Origin: Actinosynnema pretiosum
Lineage (GTDB): Bacteria; Actinomycetota; Actinomycetes; Mycobacteriales; Pseudonocardiaceae
Assembly: GCF_024171695.1 (NCBI RefSeq)
Contig: NZ_JAMTCF010000016.1
Location: forward strand, 124,001-188,000
Length of the DNA: 64,000 nt
Direction: 5' to 3'
Position numbers and translations under genes: made by a program. Below, piece after piece: positions 1 through 10,500 of this stretch. The stretch's first letter is position 1. Every line of letters begins with the position of its first letter. Below the pieces are notes generated by a model that made no database searches, was not told the origin of the DNA, and saw only the letters and a list, made by a program, of their open reading frames with translations.

Positions 1-186
1 CCGCCCCTGGACGTGCCGATAGTCGTCATAGCCGGGCGGCACGACCCGCTATGGGCGACCGACGCGCTGCCCGCCTGGTCGGAACTGACCACCGCGTCGT
101 TCACGCTGCACCTGCTGGACGGCGACCACTGGCTGCTGGACTCGGCGGAGGCCGAGATCGCAGGGATCCTGGAGCGACTGCCCTGA
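1..186 (+). CDS. Type II thioesterase, C-terminal fragment (start outside window)
   Basis: Frame 1 is open from the first base and ends with TGA at 184-186, giving the last 61 residues of an alpha/beta-hydrolase. The fragment carries an acidic GRHDPLW segment and a catalytic-His segment GDHWLLD, arranged as in the C-terminal third of stand-alone thioesterases of NRPS/PKS clusters. The complete thioesterase at 10579-11334 has the matching GHWLLDD. Such enzymes normally clear misprimed carrier proteins. The stop overlaps the start of the following carrier protein gene (TGATG), so the two are translationally coupled. The nucleophile and the N-terminus are not visible. Confidence 0.75.
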   Translation, partial: PPLDVPIVVIAGRHDPLWATDALPAWSELTTASFTLHLLDGDHWLLDSAEAEIAGILERLP

Positions 187-458
187 TGACCGCCGTGACC
201 GACACCGTGAGGACCACGTTCGAGGCGCACCTCCCGGACGGGCGCGCCCTCCTCGACGACTCGAACTTCTTCGAACTGGGCCTCACCTCCCGGACGCTGG
301 TGTCCGTGCTCGATGAACTCCGGGCTGCGGGCCTCGACGTCAGGTTGCTCGACCTCTACCGGTTCTCCAGCCTGCGCCAGCTGGGCGCGGCGCTGGCCGA
401 GCGCGCTGGCGACTGCGGAGGGAACGCCGGGCGGGGGCGGTTGCCGTGGCAGGACTGA
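186..458 (+). CDS. Free-standing acyl/peptidyl carrier protein
   Basis: This 90-residue protein has the carrier-protein core: an acidic first helix, DDSNFFELGLTS around residues 23-34 with Ser as the likely phosphopantetheine attachment site, then a helix rich in Leu and a terminal helix. The usual LGGxS is replaced by LGLTS, as in several stand-alone carriers. The ATG overlaps the TGA of the upstream thioesterase. It may hold a starter unit or a monomer for off-line modification. The cluster has two more free carriers, at 14402 and 42196, and a free adenylating enzyme at 54660 that could load one of them. The last 15 or so residues are Gly/Arg-rich and probably disordered. Confidence 0.8.
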   Translation: MTAVTDTVRTTFEAHLPDGRALLDDSNFFELGLTSRTLVSVLDELRAAGLDVRLLDLYRFSSLRQLGAALAERAGDCGGNAGRGRLPWQD

Positions 459-472
459 CCTGGGCGCGGGGC

Positions 473-488
473 TGACCGGGGCCGGTCA
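473..488. repeat. Inverted repeat in convergent gap
   Basis: TGACCGG-GG-CCGGTCA is a perfect 7-bp inverted repeat lying in the 44-bp gap between the carrier gene (+) and the metallopeptidase gene (-), which converge here. It could act as a weak bidirectional terminator, but there is no T-tract. Confidence 0.35.
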
Positions 489-502
489 CAAGCCGGAGGC
501 GG

Positions 503-2137
503 TCAGGGCCGCGGCAGGAGGTGCTCGCGCAAGGCACCCAGGCCCATCGGACCGATGCCCAGCGCGTGCCCGTGGAACGCCTTGAGGTCGAACCGGTGGC
601 CCAGCCGCGCCCGGTACGCCTCCCGGGCCGCCAGCCAGGCCCGCTCGCCGAGCTTGTAGGACACGGCCTGACCGGGCCACCCCAGGTACCTGGCCACCTC
701 CCGGGGCTGGAGCGCCGGGTCGGTGGTCGTCCGGGCGCGCAGGAACTCTAGGGCACGCGCGGGTGTCCAGGGCGCGCTGCCGCCGGGCACCGGCAACCTC
801 AGGTGCAGGCCGATGTCCAGGATCACGCGCGCGGCCCGGAGCAGTTGACCGTCCAACATGCCGAGGAGGAAGCCTGGGTCGTCGAGAAACCCCAGTTCCG
901 CCATCAGCCGCTCGGCGTACAGGGCCCAGCCCTCGCTGTGGCCGGGGACGTCGCACAGCAGCCGCTGGAAGCGGTTCAGCCCGGCACTACCGGCCACGAC
1001 GGCAGCCTGCTGGAGGTGGTGGCCGGGCACTCCCTCGTGGTGCACCCGGCTCAGCTCCCGCCAGGTGGGTATCGGGCCGGTTGACGTCGGGGCCCGCCAC
1101 CAGACCCGACCCGGTCTTGTGAGGTCCGCAGAGGGCGCGGTGTAGTAGGCGGCGGTCGCACCGTCCTCGGGGGAGATCCGGCACTCCAGCCGCGTGACGG
1201 CGGCGTCGATGTCGAAGTGGGCGCCGCGCAGCGCGGTCATGGCGCTGTCGACGCCGCGCTGGAGCCACGCCTCGAACTCTGTCGCGGTCGCCGCCCGATA
1301 GCGCGGGTCGGCGTCCAGCCGGTTCGCCACCTGCACCGGTGACTCGGCGGTGGCGGCCACCCGGCGGATTTCCGACTCGATGCGGTGGAACTCCTCCCAA
1401 CCCCATGCGTAGGCTTCCAGCGGGTCGACCTCGGTGCCGAGGAAGTGCCGCAACCACAGGCCGTGCACCTCGGTGCCGACAGCGTCCTCGGCGGGCGCGA
1501 CGCGCACGAGTTCGTCGCGCAGGAACCGGGCGAAGGCGGCGAACGCGCCAGCGGCCTCGGACGCCGCCTCGTCGACTTCCTCCACCGGTGCGTCCGGCAC
1601 CTGCCAGGCCTGGGCGACGAGGGGGTCGAACGCGGACCCGCCGGCCCACGCCTCGCACTGCTGCGCCACCGCCAGCACCTGCCTGCGCGCGGCGACGCGG
1701 CCCACCTGGGCGCCCTCGGTGAGCGATCGACGCAAGCCCCGCAATGCGCCGTCGACCGCGCGCAGCCGCAGGGCGAGGGCCTTCCAGTCCTCGAAAGTGC
1801 GCGGCTCCGCCAGCGTGAACACCATGCGGATGTCCTGGACCGGGCTCGCTAGGAGGTTCAGTGCGGTCGCGGCGACGCCGCTCTCGTGCAGTTCCAGCTG
1901 GCTGCGTAGCCGTTCGCCGAGGACGTCGGCGGCCACGGCCTCGCCCGCGTCTAGGGGGGCGGTGGCGCGCAGCCGGGTGAGCGTCGCGCGTGCGAGGTCC
2001 GCTCGCTGCTGGTGCCCCTCGGGGGACAGGTCGGTCAGCCGGTCGTCGTGCCCACCGACACCGCAGTTCGTGGCGGTGACCGGGTCCAGCTCGACGAACC
2101 GCGCCAGGTAATCGTCGGAAAGCGAGGTGATCGTCAT
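503..2137 (-). CDS. DUF885-family metallopeptidase-like protein
   Basis: The 544-residue protein has the length and both hallmark motifs of the DUF885 family: HHEGVPGHH at about residue 375, an HExxxxxH-type metal site, and GHSEGWALYAERL some 30 residues later. DUF885 proteins resemble zinc peptidases, but few have been characterised. No signal peptide or membrane segment is evident, so it should be cytoplasmic. The reading frame stays open 47 codons further upstream, but that extension is low-complexity and runs into the promoter region of PKS1, so ATG at 2137 is preferred. It is transcribed against its neighbours and diverges from PKS1. In a peptide cluster it could trim a protected product or protect the host, but this is inference. 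Confidence 0.8.
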   Translation of the reverse strand: MTITSLSDDYLARFVELDPVTATNCGVGGHDDRLTDLSPEGHQQRADLARATLTRLRATAPLDAGEAVAADVLGERLRSQLELHESGVAATALNLLASPVQDIRMVFTLAEPRTFEDWKALALRLRAVDGALRGLRRSLTEGAQVGRVAARRQVLAVAQQCEAWAGGSAFDPLVAQAWQVPDAPVEEVDEAASEAAGAFAAFARFLRDELVRVAPAEDAVGTEVHGLWLRHFLGTEVDPLEAYAWGWEEFHRIESEIRRVAATAESPVQVANRLDADPRYRAATATEFEAWLQRGVDSAMTALRGAHFDIDAAVTRLECRISPEDGATAAYYTAPSADLTRPGRVWWRAPTSTGPIPTWRELSRVHHEGVPGHHLQQAAVVAGSAGLNRFQRLLCDVPGHSEGWALYAERLMAELGFLDDPGFLLGMLDGQLLRAARVILDIGLHLRLPVPGGSAPWTPARALEFLRARTTTDPALQPREVARYLGWPGQAVSYKLGERAWLAAREAYRARLGHRFDLKAFHGHALGIGPMGLGALREHLLPRP

Positions 2138-2209
2138 GTCGACCGGGACACTGCTCGCCGAGGTGGGGCCGGACACGTCCCGAAAAGCGGCGACATGTCG
2201 CAGGCGGTG

Positions 2210-2225
2210 GCGTTGACTACCTTCG
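2210..2225 (+). promoter_or_regulatory. Putative promoter of the PKS1 operon (TACCTT -10)
   Basis: GCGTTGACTACCTTCG matches a motif found in front of four other transcription units of this cluster: GCGTT/C, a short gap, then TAxxxT followed by CG. The -10-like TACCTT is at 2218-2223, about 36 bp before the PKS1 ATG. No convincing -35 hexamer is seen at 17-18 bp. Confidence 0.4.
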
Positions 2226-2259
2226 CCGGAAGGAATCCGAGGCGTGGTGGGGGTGTGCG

Positions 2260-5200
2260 ATGCCGTTCGGCGGCTCAACCGGTGGCACGCGAGGGCTGAT
2301 CTCCGATGCGGACGACGACTTGGTGGCAGTGGTCGGCATGGCCGCGAAGCTGCCTGGTGCCGCGGACATCGACCGGTTCTGGGACGACTTGCGAGCCGGG
2401 CGCGAAGCCGTCCGCTTCCCGTCCGACGAGGAGCTGCTCGCCGCAGGAGTGCCCGAACGGGTGTTGCGCGACCCGTCCTATGTCAAGGCCGTGGCCGAGC
2501 CGCCCGACCTGGAGGTATTCGACGCGGACTTCTTCGGCTTCACACCCAGGGAAGCCGACCTGCTCGACCCACAGATCCGGATGTTCCTCGAGGTCGCGCA
2601 CCGGGCGGTGGAGCACGCGGGGTACGACCCGCACGCGGTGGCCGAGGGGATGGGGGTGTTCGGGGCGACCGGGGTCAACCGGTACGTCGACCTGCACGTG
2701 CGAGCGGCCACTGAGCTCAGCCCGTCCTCGACGGCGGGGCTGGCCCTGAGCGTGTTGAGCTACCCCGACTACCTGAGTACGCAACTCGCCTACCGGTTCG
2801 GGTTTCGCGGGCCCGCGCTCACCGTCTCCACGGCGTGCTCCAGTTCCGCGCTCGCGGTCCACCTCGCCTGTCAGTCGTTGCGCCTCGGCGAGTGCGACAT
2901 CGCGATCGCGGGCGGCACCGAGGCCGAGATGCCCGCGCACCACGGGTACCAGTGGGACCCCGGTGGACCGATGTCGGCCGACGGGCACTGCCGGCCCTTC
3001 GACGCCTCGGCTGGCGGCACCGTGTTCAGCACCGGCGCGGGTGCGCTGGTGCTGAAGCGGCTGAGCGACGCGCGTGCCGACGGCGACCATGTGTGGGCCG
3101 TCATCCGCGGTTCCGCGGTCAACAACGACGGCCGGCGCAAGGCGGGCTTCTCCGCGCCGAGTATCAGCGGTCAGGCCGCCGTGGTCCGCGAGGCGATGGC
3201 ACTGGCCGAAGTGGATGCCACTCAGGTGTCCTATGTGGAGGCCCACGCCACTGGAACACCACTCGGCGATCCTATCGAGGTCGCGGCGCTCGCCAAGGCA
3301 TACGGCGCGATCGGCTCCGAACGGCGCGGCGAACCACTGCTGCTGTCGTCGGTCAAGGGCAACATCGGCCATCTCGGACACGCTTCCGGTGTGGCCTCCC
3401 TGATCAAGCTCGCCCTGTGCTTCGAGTACGAGCACCGGGCACCGACCGCGAACTTCACCGCTCCCAACCCCCGCCTGCTGCTGGAGGAGACGCCGTTCTC
3501 GGTGTGCGACGAGCTCGTCGAGTGGAAGCGCACGCCCAGAACACCGCGGATTGCCGGCCTGAACTCCCTCGGCATCGGCGGCACCAACGTGCACCTCGTC
3601 CTGGAGGAGGGGCCGGCCACGGAACGGACCGCGTTCGATGGGCGACCGCGGGTCCTGCTATGGTCCGGGCGCGACGTCGCCGCGGCGGACTCCTTCCGGC
3701 CCGAGCTGGCGGCACACCTGGAGCGGACGGGGGACGAGGCGTTCGCGGACACGGCGGGCGTCCTGCAGGAGGGCCGCACGCACCACCCGGTGCGCGCCGC
3801 GCTGGTGGCGGGCAACGCCGAGGAAGCCCGCGAGACCTTGCGCATGGGTTCGGTCCTCAGCGGTGACGCGAGCGAATCCCGGTCCGTTGTCTTCCTGTTC
3901 CCAGGGCAGTCGGCGCAGCACCCGCGGATGGGCGTCGGGCTCTACGGCGCGGACGCGGTCTTCAGTGAAGCGATGGACGGCTGTTTCGAGGAGTTCGCAA
4001 CGCACGGGCTGTCGCTCAGGGACAGCTGGCTGAACGCCGACGCGGCCCGGCTCTCCGACACCGCGCTGGCCCAACCGCTGCTGTTCTCGGTCGAGTACGC
4101 CCTCGCGATGACGTGGATCCACAGGGGTGTCCGACCTGACGCGGTGCTCGGCCACAGCCTCGGCGAGCTGACCGCGGCGACCGTGGCGGGCGTGTTCGAC
4201 CTGCCGGACGCCGCCCGACTCATCGCCGAACGTGCGGCTGCGAGCGACGCGGCGCTACCGGGTGGGATGCTGGCTGTGCGCGCCCGCCCCAGGGATCTGA
4301 CCGACCTGCCGGACGGCGTGGTGCTCGCCGTGGTGAATGGCGAAGCCGAGAGCGTGCTCGCGGGTCCGCCCGAAGCCCTCGACGCGGCGCAGCAGGTGTT
4401 GCGGGTTCAGGGGGTGAGTTGCCGGCTGCTGGCGACGTCACGGGCGTTCCACAGCCCGCTGATGGCCTCGGCGTCGGACCGGTTCGCGGCAGTCGTGCGC
4501 ACGGTCCGGCTCCGGCAACCCGCTGTGCCGGTGTTCTCGGCAGCGGCTGGCGGGTTGCTCGGCGACCAGGTGTCGGACCCGGAGTTCTGGACGCGGCAAC
4601 TCGTTCGCCCGGTCAGATTCGACCGGGCGCTCGACGCGGTGCTGGCGGGGGAGCGGCGGACGCTGCTCGAGGTCGGGCCGGGGCACACACTGACGCGGCT
4701 CGCTCGGCTGCACCCCGCCACGCGCTCGGGTGACAGCGGTGTCACCGCCACCCTCCCCCCAGGGGAGGACGGGGACGACGAGCGCAGTGCGTTGACCACC
4801 GCCGCGACCCTGTGGACCCTCGGGCACCCCCTCGACTGGGCGGCCCTGCGCGGCAGCCGCCCGTTGCGCCGGCTGGCGGTGCCCGGTTACCAGTACCGGA
4901 ACAAGAGGCACTGGCTGGAGTTGGGGGCGACCGCCGCGGTGCCGGATGACGTCCCGGAGCGGGCGGAGGCGATCACCGGAGCTTCGCCTGAGCCGCAGCC
5001 GTTCTCGGTCCTGACCTGGACCGGGCAGCCCCGGGCCACTGGGCCGCGCCGCGCCGACGGCACCACCGCGCTGGCGCTCGTGCCCGACTCGGCGGACGCC
5101 CTGCCCGCCCTCGTGGCGTTGCACCAGGCGGGGCACCGTGTGGTCGTAGTGCGTCCCGGCGACGGGTTCGCGGAGAAGGCGGGCGAGTTCCGGGTGCGCC

Positions 5201-7518
5201 CGGACCACCCCGGCGACCTCCGAGCAGTGTTCGACGCACTCTCCGGTCGTGGCCGGAGCCCTCAGCTGGTGGTGCACGGGCTCGGCCTGCGGACCTCCGA
5301 CCGCCCCGACCGCGCCAACGCGGCTGGCCTGCTCGCCGACACCTTCCACAGCCTGGCGGAACTCGCTCGCGCCACGGCCCGGTCGGACGCGGAACTGCTG
5401 GTGCTGGCCACCCGGTCCGTCGACGTGACCGGGGCGGAGGAGGTCGACCCGGTCAAGGCGACGCTGCACGGCGCGGTCCGCACCCTCGGCCTAGAAGCGC
5501 CGGAGCTCAACCCCCGGCTCATCGACGTCGAACCGCTCACTGCGGAGGAGGACCTGGCCACGGAGATCACGTCGGACGAGGGCGAACCGGTCGTCGCGCT
5601 GCGCGGACCCGGCCGGTGGGTCCGTGTGGAGCGCCCGCACCGACCGGTCGCCCCTGCGGTGCCGGTGGTGCGGCGCGACGGCGTGTACCTGCTGACCGGC
5701 GGCTCCGGAGGTCTCGGGCTCGTGGTCGCACGAGCCCTCGCGGGCACCGGGATGCGACCGCACCTTGTCCTCGTCAGCCGCGCCGGGACCGCGGATCGGA
5801 CCGCAGTCGCCCAACTGGAGTCCATGGGGGCGCGGGTGCGGGTGGAAGCCTGTGACGTCACCGACCACCGGGGGATGCGCAGGGTCTTCGACGTCGTCCG
5901 GGCGCACCACGGGGCACTGCACGGGGTGGTCCACCTCGCCGGTGTCCCAGGCGACGGCATGCTGTTGCTGCGCAGCCGCGCGGACGCGGACGCGGTGCTC
6001 GCCCCCAAGGTCATGGGAACCCTGGTCCTGGCGGAGTTGCTGGCCGAGATGCCGCCGGTGGACTTCTTCGTGTCTTTCTCCAGCCGAGCCGCAGTCGACG
6101 GGCTGGTCGGCAGCGCGGACTATGCCGCCGCGAACTCGTTCCTCGACGCCCACGCCAGGCTGCTGACTCGCGCGGGCATCCCTGCGGTCAGCGTCAACTG
6201 GCCCGCCTGGCGGACCGCCGGCATGGCCGCGGAGCCGGTGGAGAGGACGCGGTGGGAGACCGTGCTGGACGTGGACGGCCACCCGGTCCTCGACGAGCAC
6301 CGGATCGACTCTGTTCCCGTCCTGCCCGGCACCGGGCACCTCGACCTGGTCGTCCGGGCCTTCCGCGAGACCCACGCTGGGCCCGGAGCACCGGTCCGGC
6401 TCTCCGATGTCGTGTTCCAGCGGGTGCTCACCGGCGACGTCCCCAGGACGGTTCGGATCGCCTTCAGGCCGGACGGGGACGGCCTGCGGTTCACGATCGC
6501 CTCGACGCCGCGCGACTTGGCGGGGGCGGAGGTCGAGCACGCGACCGGGTTCGTCTCGGCGCACGTGCCCACCCGGCCCACCGGGGAGCCGCTCGCGGCG
6601 TTGCGCGACCGGATCAGCGGACCGGTTCCCCAGGAAGACCGGGGGCAGCGGCTGTTCACGCTCGGGCCGCGTTGGGACAACGTGCGGCGGATCTCGGTCA
6701 ACCCGGCCCAGGACGCGGAGCGGCTGGTCGACCTCGCGCTTCCCGAGCCGTTCCACGCGGACACCGCCCGGCACCCGTTGCACCCGGCACTGCTGGACTC
6801 GGCCACGTCGAACGCGCGGGTGCCCGACCGGGACGCTCCGCACCTGCCGTTCGGCTACGCCGGCCTGGACCTCCACGAGGACCTGCCTGCCGAGCTGGTG
6901 AGCCACATCCGCCGCCGCCCCGCCGCTGCCGGGCTGATCGTCGCCGACGTCGACCTCTACGCCCCGGACGGCAGGCTGCTCGCCCGGATCTCCGGCTACA
7001 CCATGCGCGCGGTCAAGGACGACGGGTTCGTCACCGCTCCGCAGGAGGCCGCACCGGTCGAGGGTATCGAGCTGGAACGGGGCGGCGAGCTGTTCCTGTC
7101 CCTGCTCGGCGGCAGGCACCCGTACCACGTCGCCGTGCGCCCCCACCTCGACGGCGTGCCGGTTGCGCTCGCGCCGGCGGCTCTGGTGGTCGCACCGCAG
7201 CCAGCCAGCCCGCGAGCCGCACCCGCGCTGGTCCCGGTGACACAGGCCCCGGCGCAGCCTGCTGTGCCGGGGCTGGCCGAGGAGCCAGCCACTGACGTCG
7301 CGGAACGCCTGACCTGGCTGTGGTCGAGGTTGCTGGGGATCACCGAGATCCAGCCGGACGACGACTTCTTCGCCCTCGGCGGCAACTCCCTCACCGCGGT
7401 CGAGCTGATGACGGGCATCCGCGACGAGTTCGGCGTGCGCATGAGCATCGTCGCGATGTTCGACCACCCGACGCTCACCGAGCTGGCGAAGGCGCTCACG
7501 GCTGAAGGGGTTCGGTGA
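2260..7518 (+). CDS. PKS1: single-module type I polyketide synthase, KS-AT-KR-DH-ACP
   Basis: The 1752-residue protein is one extension module. The KS spans about residues 20-450, with TACSSS near 192, EAHATGT near 327 and NIGHLGH near 367, so it looks active. The AT spans about 540-840, with GHSLGE near 630 and RAFHSP near 728; the AFH triplet favours malonyl-CoA. The KR follows at about 900-1320, with TGGSGGLG near 1146 and SADYAAAN near 1288. After it comes a DH fold at about 1330-1600, with DEHRIDSVPVLPG (catalytic His, but Ser where Gly is usual) and HPALLDSAT. The ACP ends the protein, with GGNSL near 1707. KR before DH is the reverse of the usual modular order. NRPS1 starts 1 bp after the stop. 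The start is ATG at 2260 behind a G-rich stretch. Confidence 0.93.
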   Translation: MPFGGSTGGTRGLISDADDDLVAVVGMAAKLPGAADIDRFWDDLRAGREAVRFPSDEELLAAGVPERVLRDPSYVKAVAEPPDLEVFDADFFGFTPREADLLDPQIRMFLEVAHRAVEHAGYDPHAVAEGMGVFGATGVNRYVDLHVRAATELSPSSTAGLALSVLSYPDYLSTQLAYRFGFRGPALTVSTACSSSALAVHLACQSLRLGECDIAIAGGTEAEMPAHHGYQWDPGGPMSADGHCRPFDASAGGTVFSTGAGALVLKRLSDARADGDHVWAVIRGSAVNNDGRRKAGFSAPSISGQAAVVREAMALAEVDATQVSYVEAHATGTPLGDPIEVAALAKAYGAIGSERRGEPLLLSSVKGNIGHLGHASGVASLIKLALCFEYEHRAPTANFTAPNPRLLLEETPFSVCDELVEWKRTPRTPRIAGLNSLGIGGTNVHLVLEEGPATERTAFDGRPRVLLWSGRDVAAADSFRPELAAHLERTGDEAFADTAGVLQEGRTHHPVRAALVAGNAEEARETLRMGSVLSGDASESRSVVFLFPGQSAQHPRMGVGLYGADAVFSEAMDGCFEEFATHGLSLRDSWLNADAARLSDTALAQPLLFSVEYALAMTWIHRGVRPDAVLGHSLGELTAATVAGVFDLPDAARLIAERAAASDAALPGGMLAVRARPRDLTDLPDGVVLAVVNGEAESVLAGPPEALDAAQQVLRVQGVSCRLLATSRAFHSPLMASASDRFAAVVRTVRLRQPAVPVFSAAAGGLLGDQVSDPEFWTRQLVRPVRFDRALDAVLAGERRTLLEVGPGHTLTRLARLHPATRSGDSGVTATLPPGEDGDDERSALTTAATLWTLGHPLDWAALRGSRPLRRLAVPGYQYRNKRHWLELGATAAVPDDVPERAEAITGASPEPQPFSVLTWTGQPRATGPRRADGTTALALVPDSADALPALVALHQAGHRVVVVRPGDGFAEKAGEFRVRPDHPGDLRAVFDALSGRGRSPQLVVHGLGLRTSDRPDRANAAGLLADTFHSLAELARATARSDAELLVLATRSVDVTGAEEVDPVKATLHGAVRTLGLEAPELNPRLIDVEPLTAEEDLATEITSDEGEPVVALRGPGRWVRVERPHRPVAPAVPVVRRDGVYLLTGGSGGLGLVVARALAGTGMRPHLVLVSRAGTADRTAVAQLESMGARVRVEACDVTDHRGMRRVFDVVRAHHGALHGVVHLAGVPGDGMLLLRSRADADAVLAPKVMGTLVLAELLAEMPPVDFFVSFSSRAAVDGLVGSADYAAANSFLDAHARLLTRAGIPAVSVNWPAWRTAGMAAEPVERTRWETVLDVDGHPVLDEHRIDSVPVLPGTGHLDLVVRAFRETHAGPGAPVRLSDVVFQRVLTGDVPRTVRIAFRPDGDGLRFTIASTPRDLAGAEVEHATGFVSAHVPTRPTGEPLAALRDRISGPVPQEDRGQRLFTLGPRWDNVRRISVNPAQDAERLVDLALPEPFHADTARHPLHPALLDSATSNARVPDRDAPHLPFGYAGLDLHEDLPAELVSHIRRRPAAAGLIVADVDLYAPDGRLLARISGYTMRAVKDDGFVTAPQEAAPVEGIELERGGELFLSLLGGRHPYHVAVRPHLDGVPVALAPAALVVAPQPASPRAAPALVPVTQAPAQPAVPGLAEEPATDVAERLTWLWSRLLGITEIQPDDDFFALGGNSLTAVELMTGIRDEFGVRMSIVAMFDHPTLTELAKALTAEGVR

Positions 7519-7519
7519 G

Positions 7520-10500
7520 ATGGCGGTGCTCGCCACGTCCTCGGGATTCCCGCTCACCGAGAAGGAGCAGGCGCAGTGGATGCTGCACCGGCTCGCGCCG
7601 GGGCGGGGCATCTGCAACATCGGGTTCGCCCTGCGGGTCGGCAAGCCGCTGCGGTGGTGGCCGCTGCAGGAGGCGCTGAACCACGTGATCCGGCGACACC
7701 CGGCGCTGCGGACGACCGTGCGCGGGACCGGCTCGCGGTTGCGCAAACACATCGCGCCCGCCGAGGGGGCCGAGTTCTCCCTGAGCACCTGCGGCAGCAC
7801 CGAGGAGGATCTCGACGAACTGCTGACCGGGTTCGTGGCGGAGGCGCTGGACGTCGAGAACGGGCCGCTGATCAAGGCCCACCTGGTGTTCCTGCCGGCC
7901 AGCAGCGTCCTGTGCGTCGTGCTGCACCACCTGGTGGGTGACGCGATCACCGTCCAGATCGTTGTGCGAGAGCTGATCGCGCTCTACGACGCCTTCGCCG
8001 AAGGCCGTCCCGCGCCCGTCGACCTCGCCGGCCCGGTGCCGCTGCGCGCCGAGCCGGCGCCCGATCCAGTGACCGTCGAGTACTGGACCGCTCACCTGGC
8101 CGGGGTCGACGCCGGAGCGCTGGCCCTGGCGTCCGCCGAGCCGACGCCGACCAGGCCCACCTTCGCCGGTGGCCGGCTGGACGTCTCCCTGTCGCCGGAA
8201 GCGGTGCGCGCGGTGGCTAGGTTGCGCTCCAGGACCCGGTCGACCGACAACATCGTGCTGCTCGCCGCGTACTACCTGCTGCTCGCCCGCCACGGCGCGG
8301 GGCCGGACCTCGTGGCTGGCGTGCTGACCAACGCGCGGCGAGGGCGCGACGAGTCCGCCCTCGTCGGCTACCACGTCAACACGCTGCCCGTGCGCGTCCG
8401 GGTCGATCCAGGGATGAGCTTCGCGGAGCTGGTCACCGTCACGAGGACGGCGTTCCTCGGTGGGCTGGAGCACGGCGAGGTGTCGTTCGAGGACCTCCAG
8501 CACGACCTAGGTGTCCACTCCACCGACTGGCGGGTGCCGCTGTTCCGGCACTCGTTCAACTTCCGGCCCACCTCGTACGGGCACCTGACTATCGGGGGCG
8601 AACGGCTGGAGTCGGTCGATGCCTACCACGGCATGAGCAGGCTGGACCTCGAACTGATCGTGTGGACCGAACCGGACGTGGTCAACATGACCGCGTTGTT
8701 CAGCACCGAGGTCCACCAGCGCGAGGACGTCGAGGCCGTGCTCGCCCGGTACGACAGCCTGCTGATCGCCGTTGACGCGGCAGTCGACGCGCCGTTGGCC
8801 GGGGTGGACATCGCGACCCCCGCCGACCGGGAGCTGTCGCGTGCGGTCAACGACACGCACCGGTCGTGGGGTCCCGACACGGTCGCCGACCGGGTCAGGG
8901 CACGGGCTACCGCGGCCCCCGGTGCGCCCGCCGTCGGGACGACGACCTACGGGGAACTCCTGGCACGGGCCAGCGGGGTTCGTGACGAACTCGTTCGGCG
9001 CGGGGTGCGCTCCGGGGACGTGGTCGGCATCTACGCCACCCGTGGTCCCTCGACCGCCGCGGCCGTCCTGGGAGTGTGGGCGGCGGGCGCCGCGTACCTG
9101 CCCCTCGATCCCGCGCACCCGGCCGCCCAGGCCGCGTACGAACTGGCCGACTCCAGCGTGCGGGTGGTGCTCGCCGACCGCCCGGTCCCCGACGAGTGCG
9201 GCGCCGGGCGTGCGGTCGTCGCCCTGGAACAGGTCCCCGCGGGCGACCTCGGGCTCGGGACCGCGGCCGGGCCGTTGGCCTACGTCATCTACACCTCCGG
9301 ATCGACCGGCCGGCCCAAGGGCGTGCAGGTGACCCACGCGAACCTGGTGAACGTGGTCCGGCACTTCGCCGAGCTGCTCGCGGTGAGCCCCGCCGACCGG
9401 ATGCTGTGGCTGACCACGTTCTCGTTCGACATCTCCGCGCTCGAACTGCTGGTGCCGCTGGTGACCGGCGCGCGGGTGGTCGTGGCGGACGACGAGGTCC
9501 GGGCGGACCCGGCCGCGCTGGCTGCGTTGATCGAGGTCGAGCGGGTGACCGCGGTGCAGGCGACGCCGACGACCTGGCGGCAGCTCGCCCCGGCGATCGG
9601 CGAGCGGCTGCGCGGCTGCCGCGTGCTGTGCGGTGGCGAGCCGCTGACCACGCGGCTGGCCGAACAGCTTCTCGCCTGCGGGGTGCGGTTGTTCAACGTC
9701 TACGGACCGACCGAGACCACCATCTGGTCGACCGCGGCGGAGTTGACCTCGCCTGTTCCGGAGCGGGTGCCGATCGGGTCGCCGATAGCCAACACCGAGG
9801 TATTCGTGTACGGGCCCGACGGCAGGCCCGTGCTGCCCGGCAACCCAGGTGAGCTGGTCATCGCGGGCGTGGGCGTCGCGGTGGGGTACCGCGGCGATCC
9901 CGCCCGGACTGCGGCGGCCTTCCGGGACGACGGCGGTGGCCTGCGGCACTACCGGACGGGGGACCTCGTCCGGCAACGCCCCGACGGGCAGTTGGAGTTC
10001 ATCGGCCGGACCGACCGCCAGGCCAAGGTCCGAGGCCACCGGGTTGAGCCGGACGAGGTCGAGTCGGTGCTCGAGGAGCACGCCGAGGTGTCGGAGGTGG
10101 CCGTGCTGACTGAATCGGATCCGGCGGGCCACCTGCGCCTGGTGGCGGCCGTGCGGACCGGGGCCGACCGGGCCGACCGGCTGCCGGAGCGGTTGCGGGA
10201 GCACGCCGCCTGCAGGCTGCCAGCCGCGGTGGTGCCGACGCGATTCGTGCTCGTGGACGCGTTCCCGCTGACCGGGAACGGCAAGGTGGACCACCGTGCG
10301 CTGGCACGCCTGGTCGCGGCGAACCGGGAGGAGACCTCGCCGCTCCCGGCAGACCCGTTCGTCAGAACGGTGGTCGAGCTGTGGCGCGAGGTCCTCGGTC
10401 ACGGCCAGCTCTCGGACGACTCGAACTTCTTCCTCACTGGTGGCCACTCGCTGCTCGCCGTCGAACTCGCCGATCGGGTCACCGCAGTCACCGGGCACCC

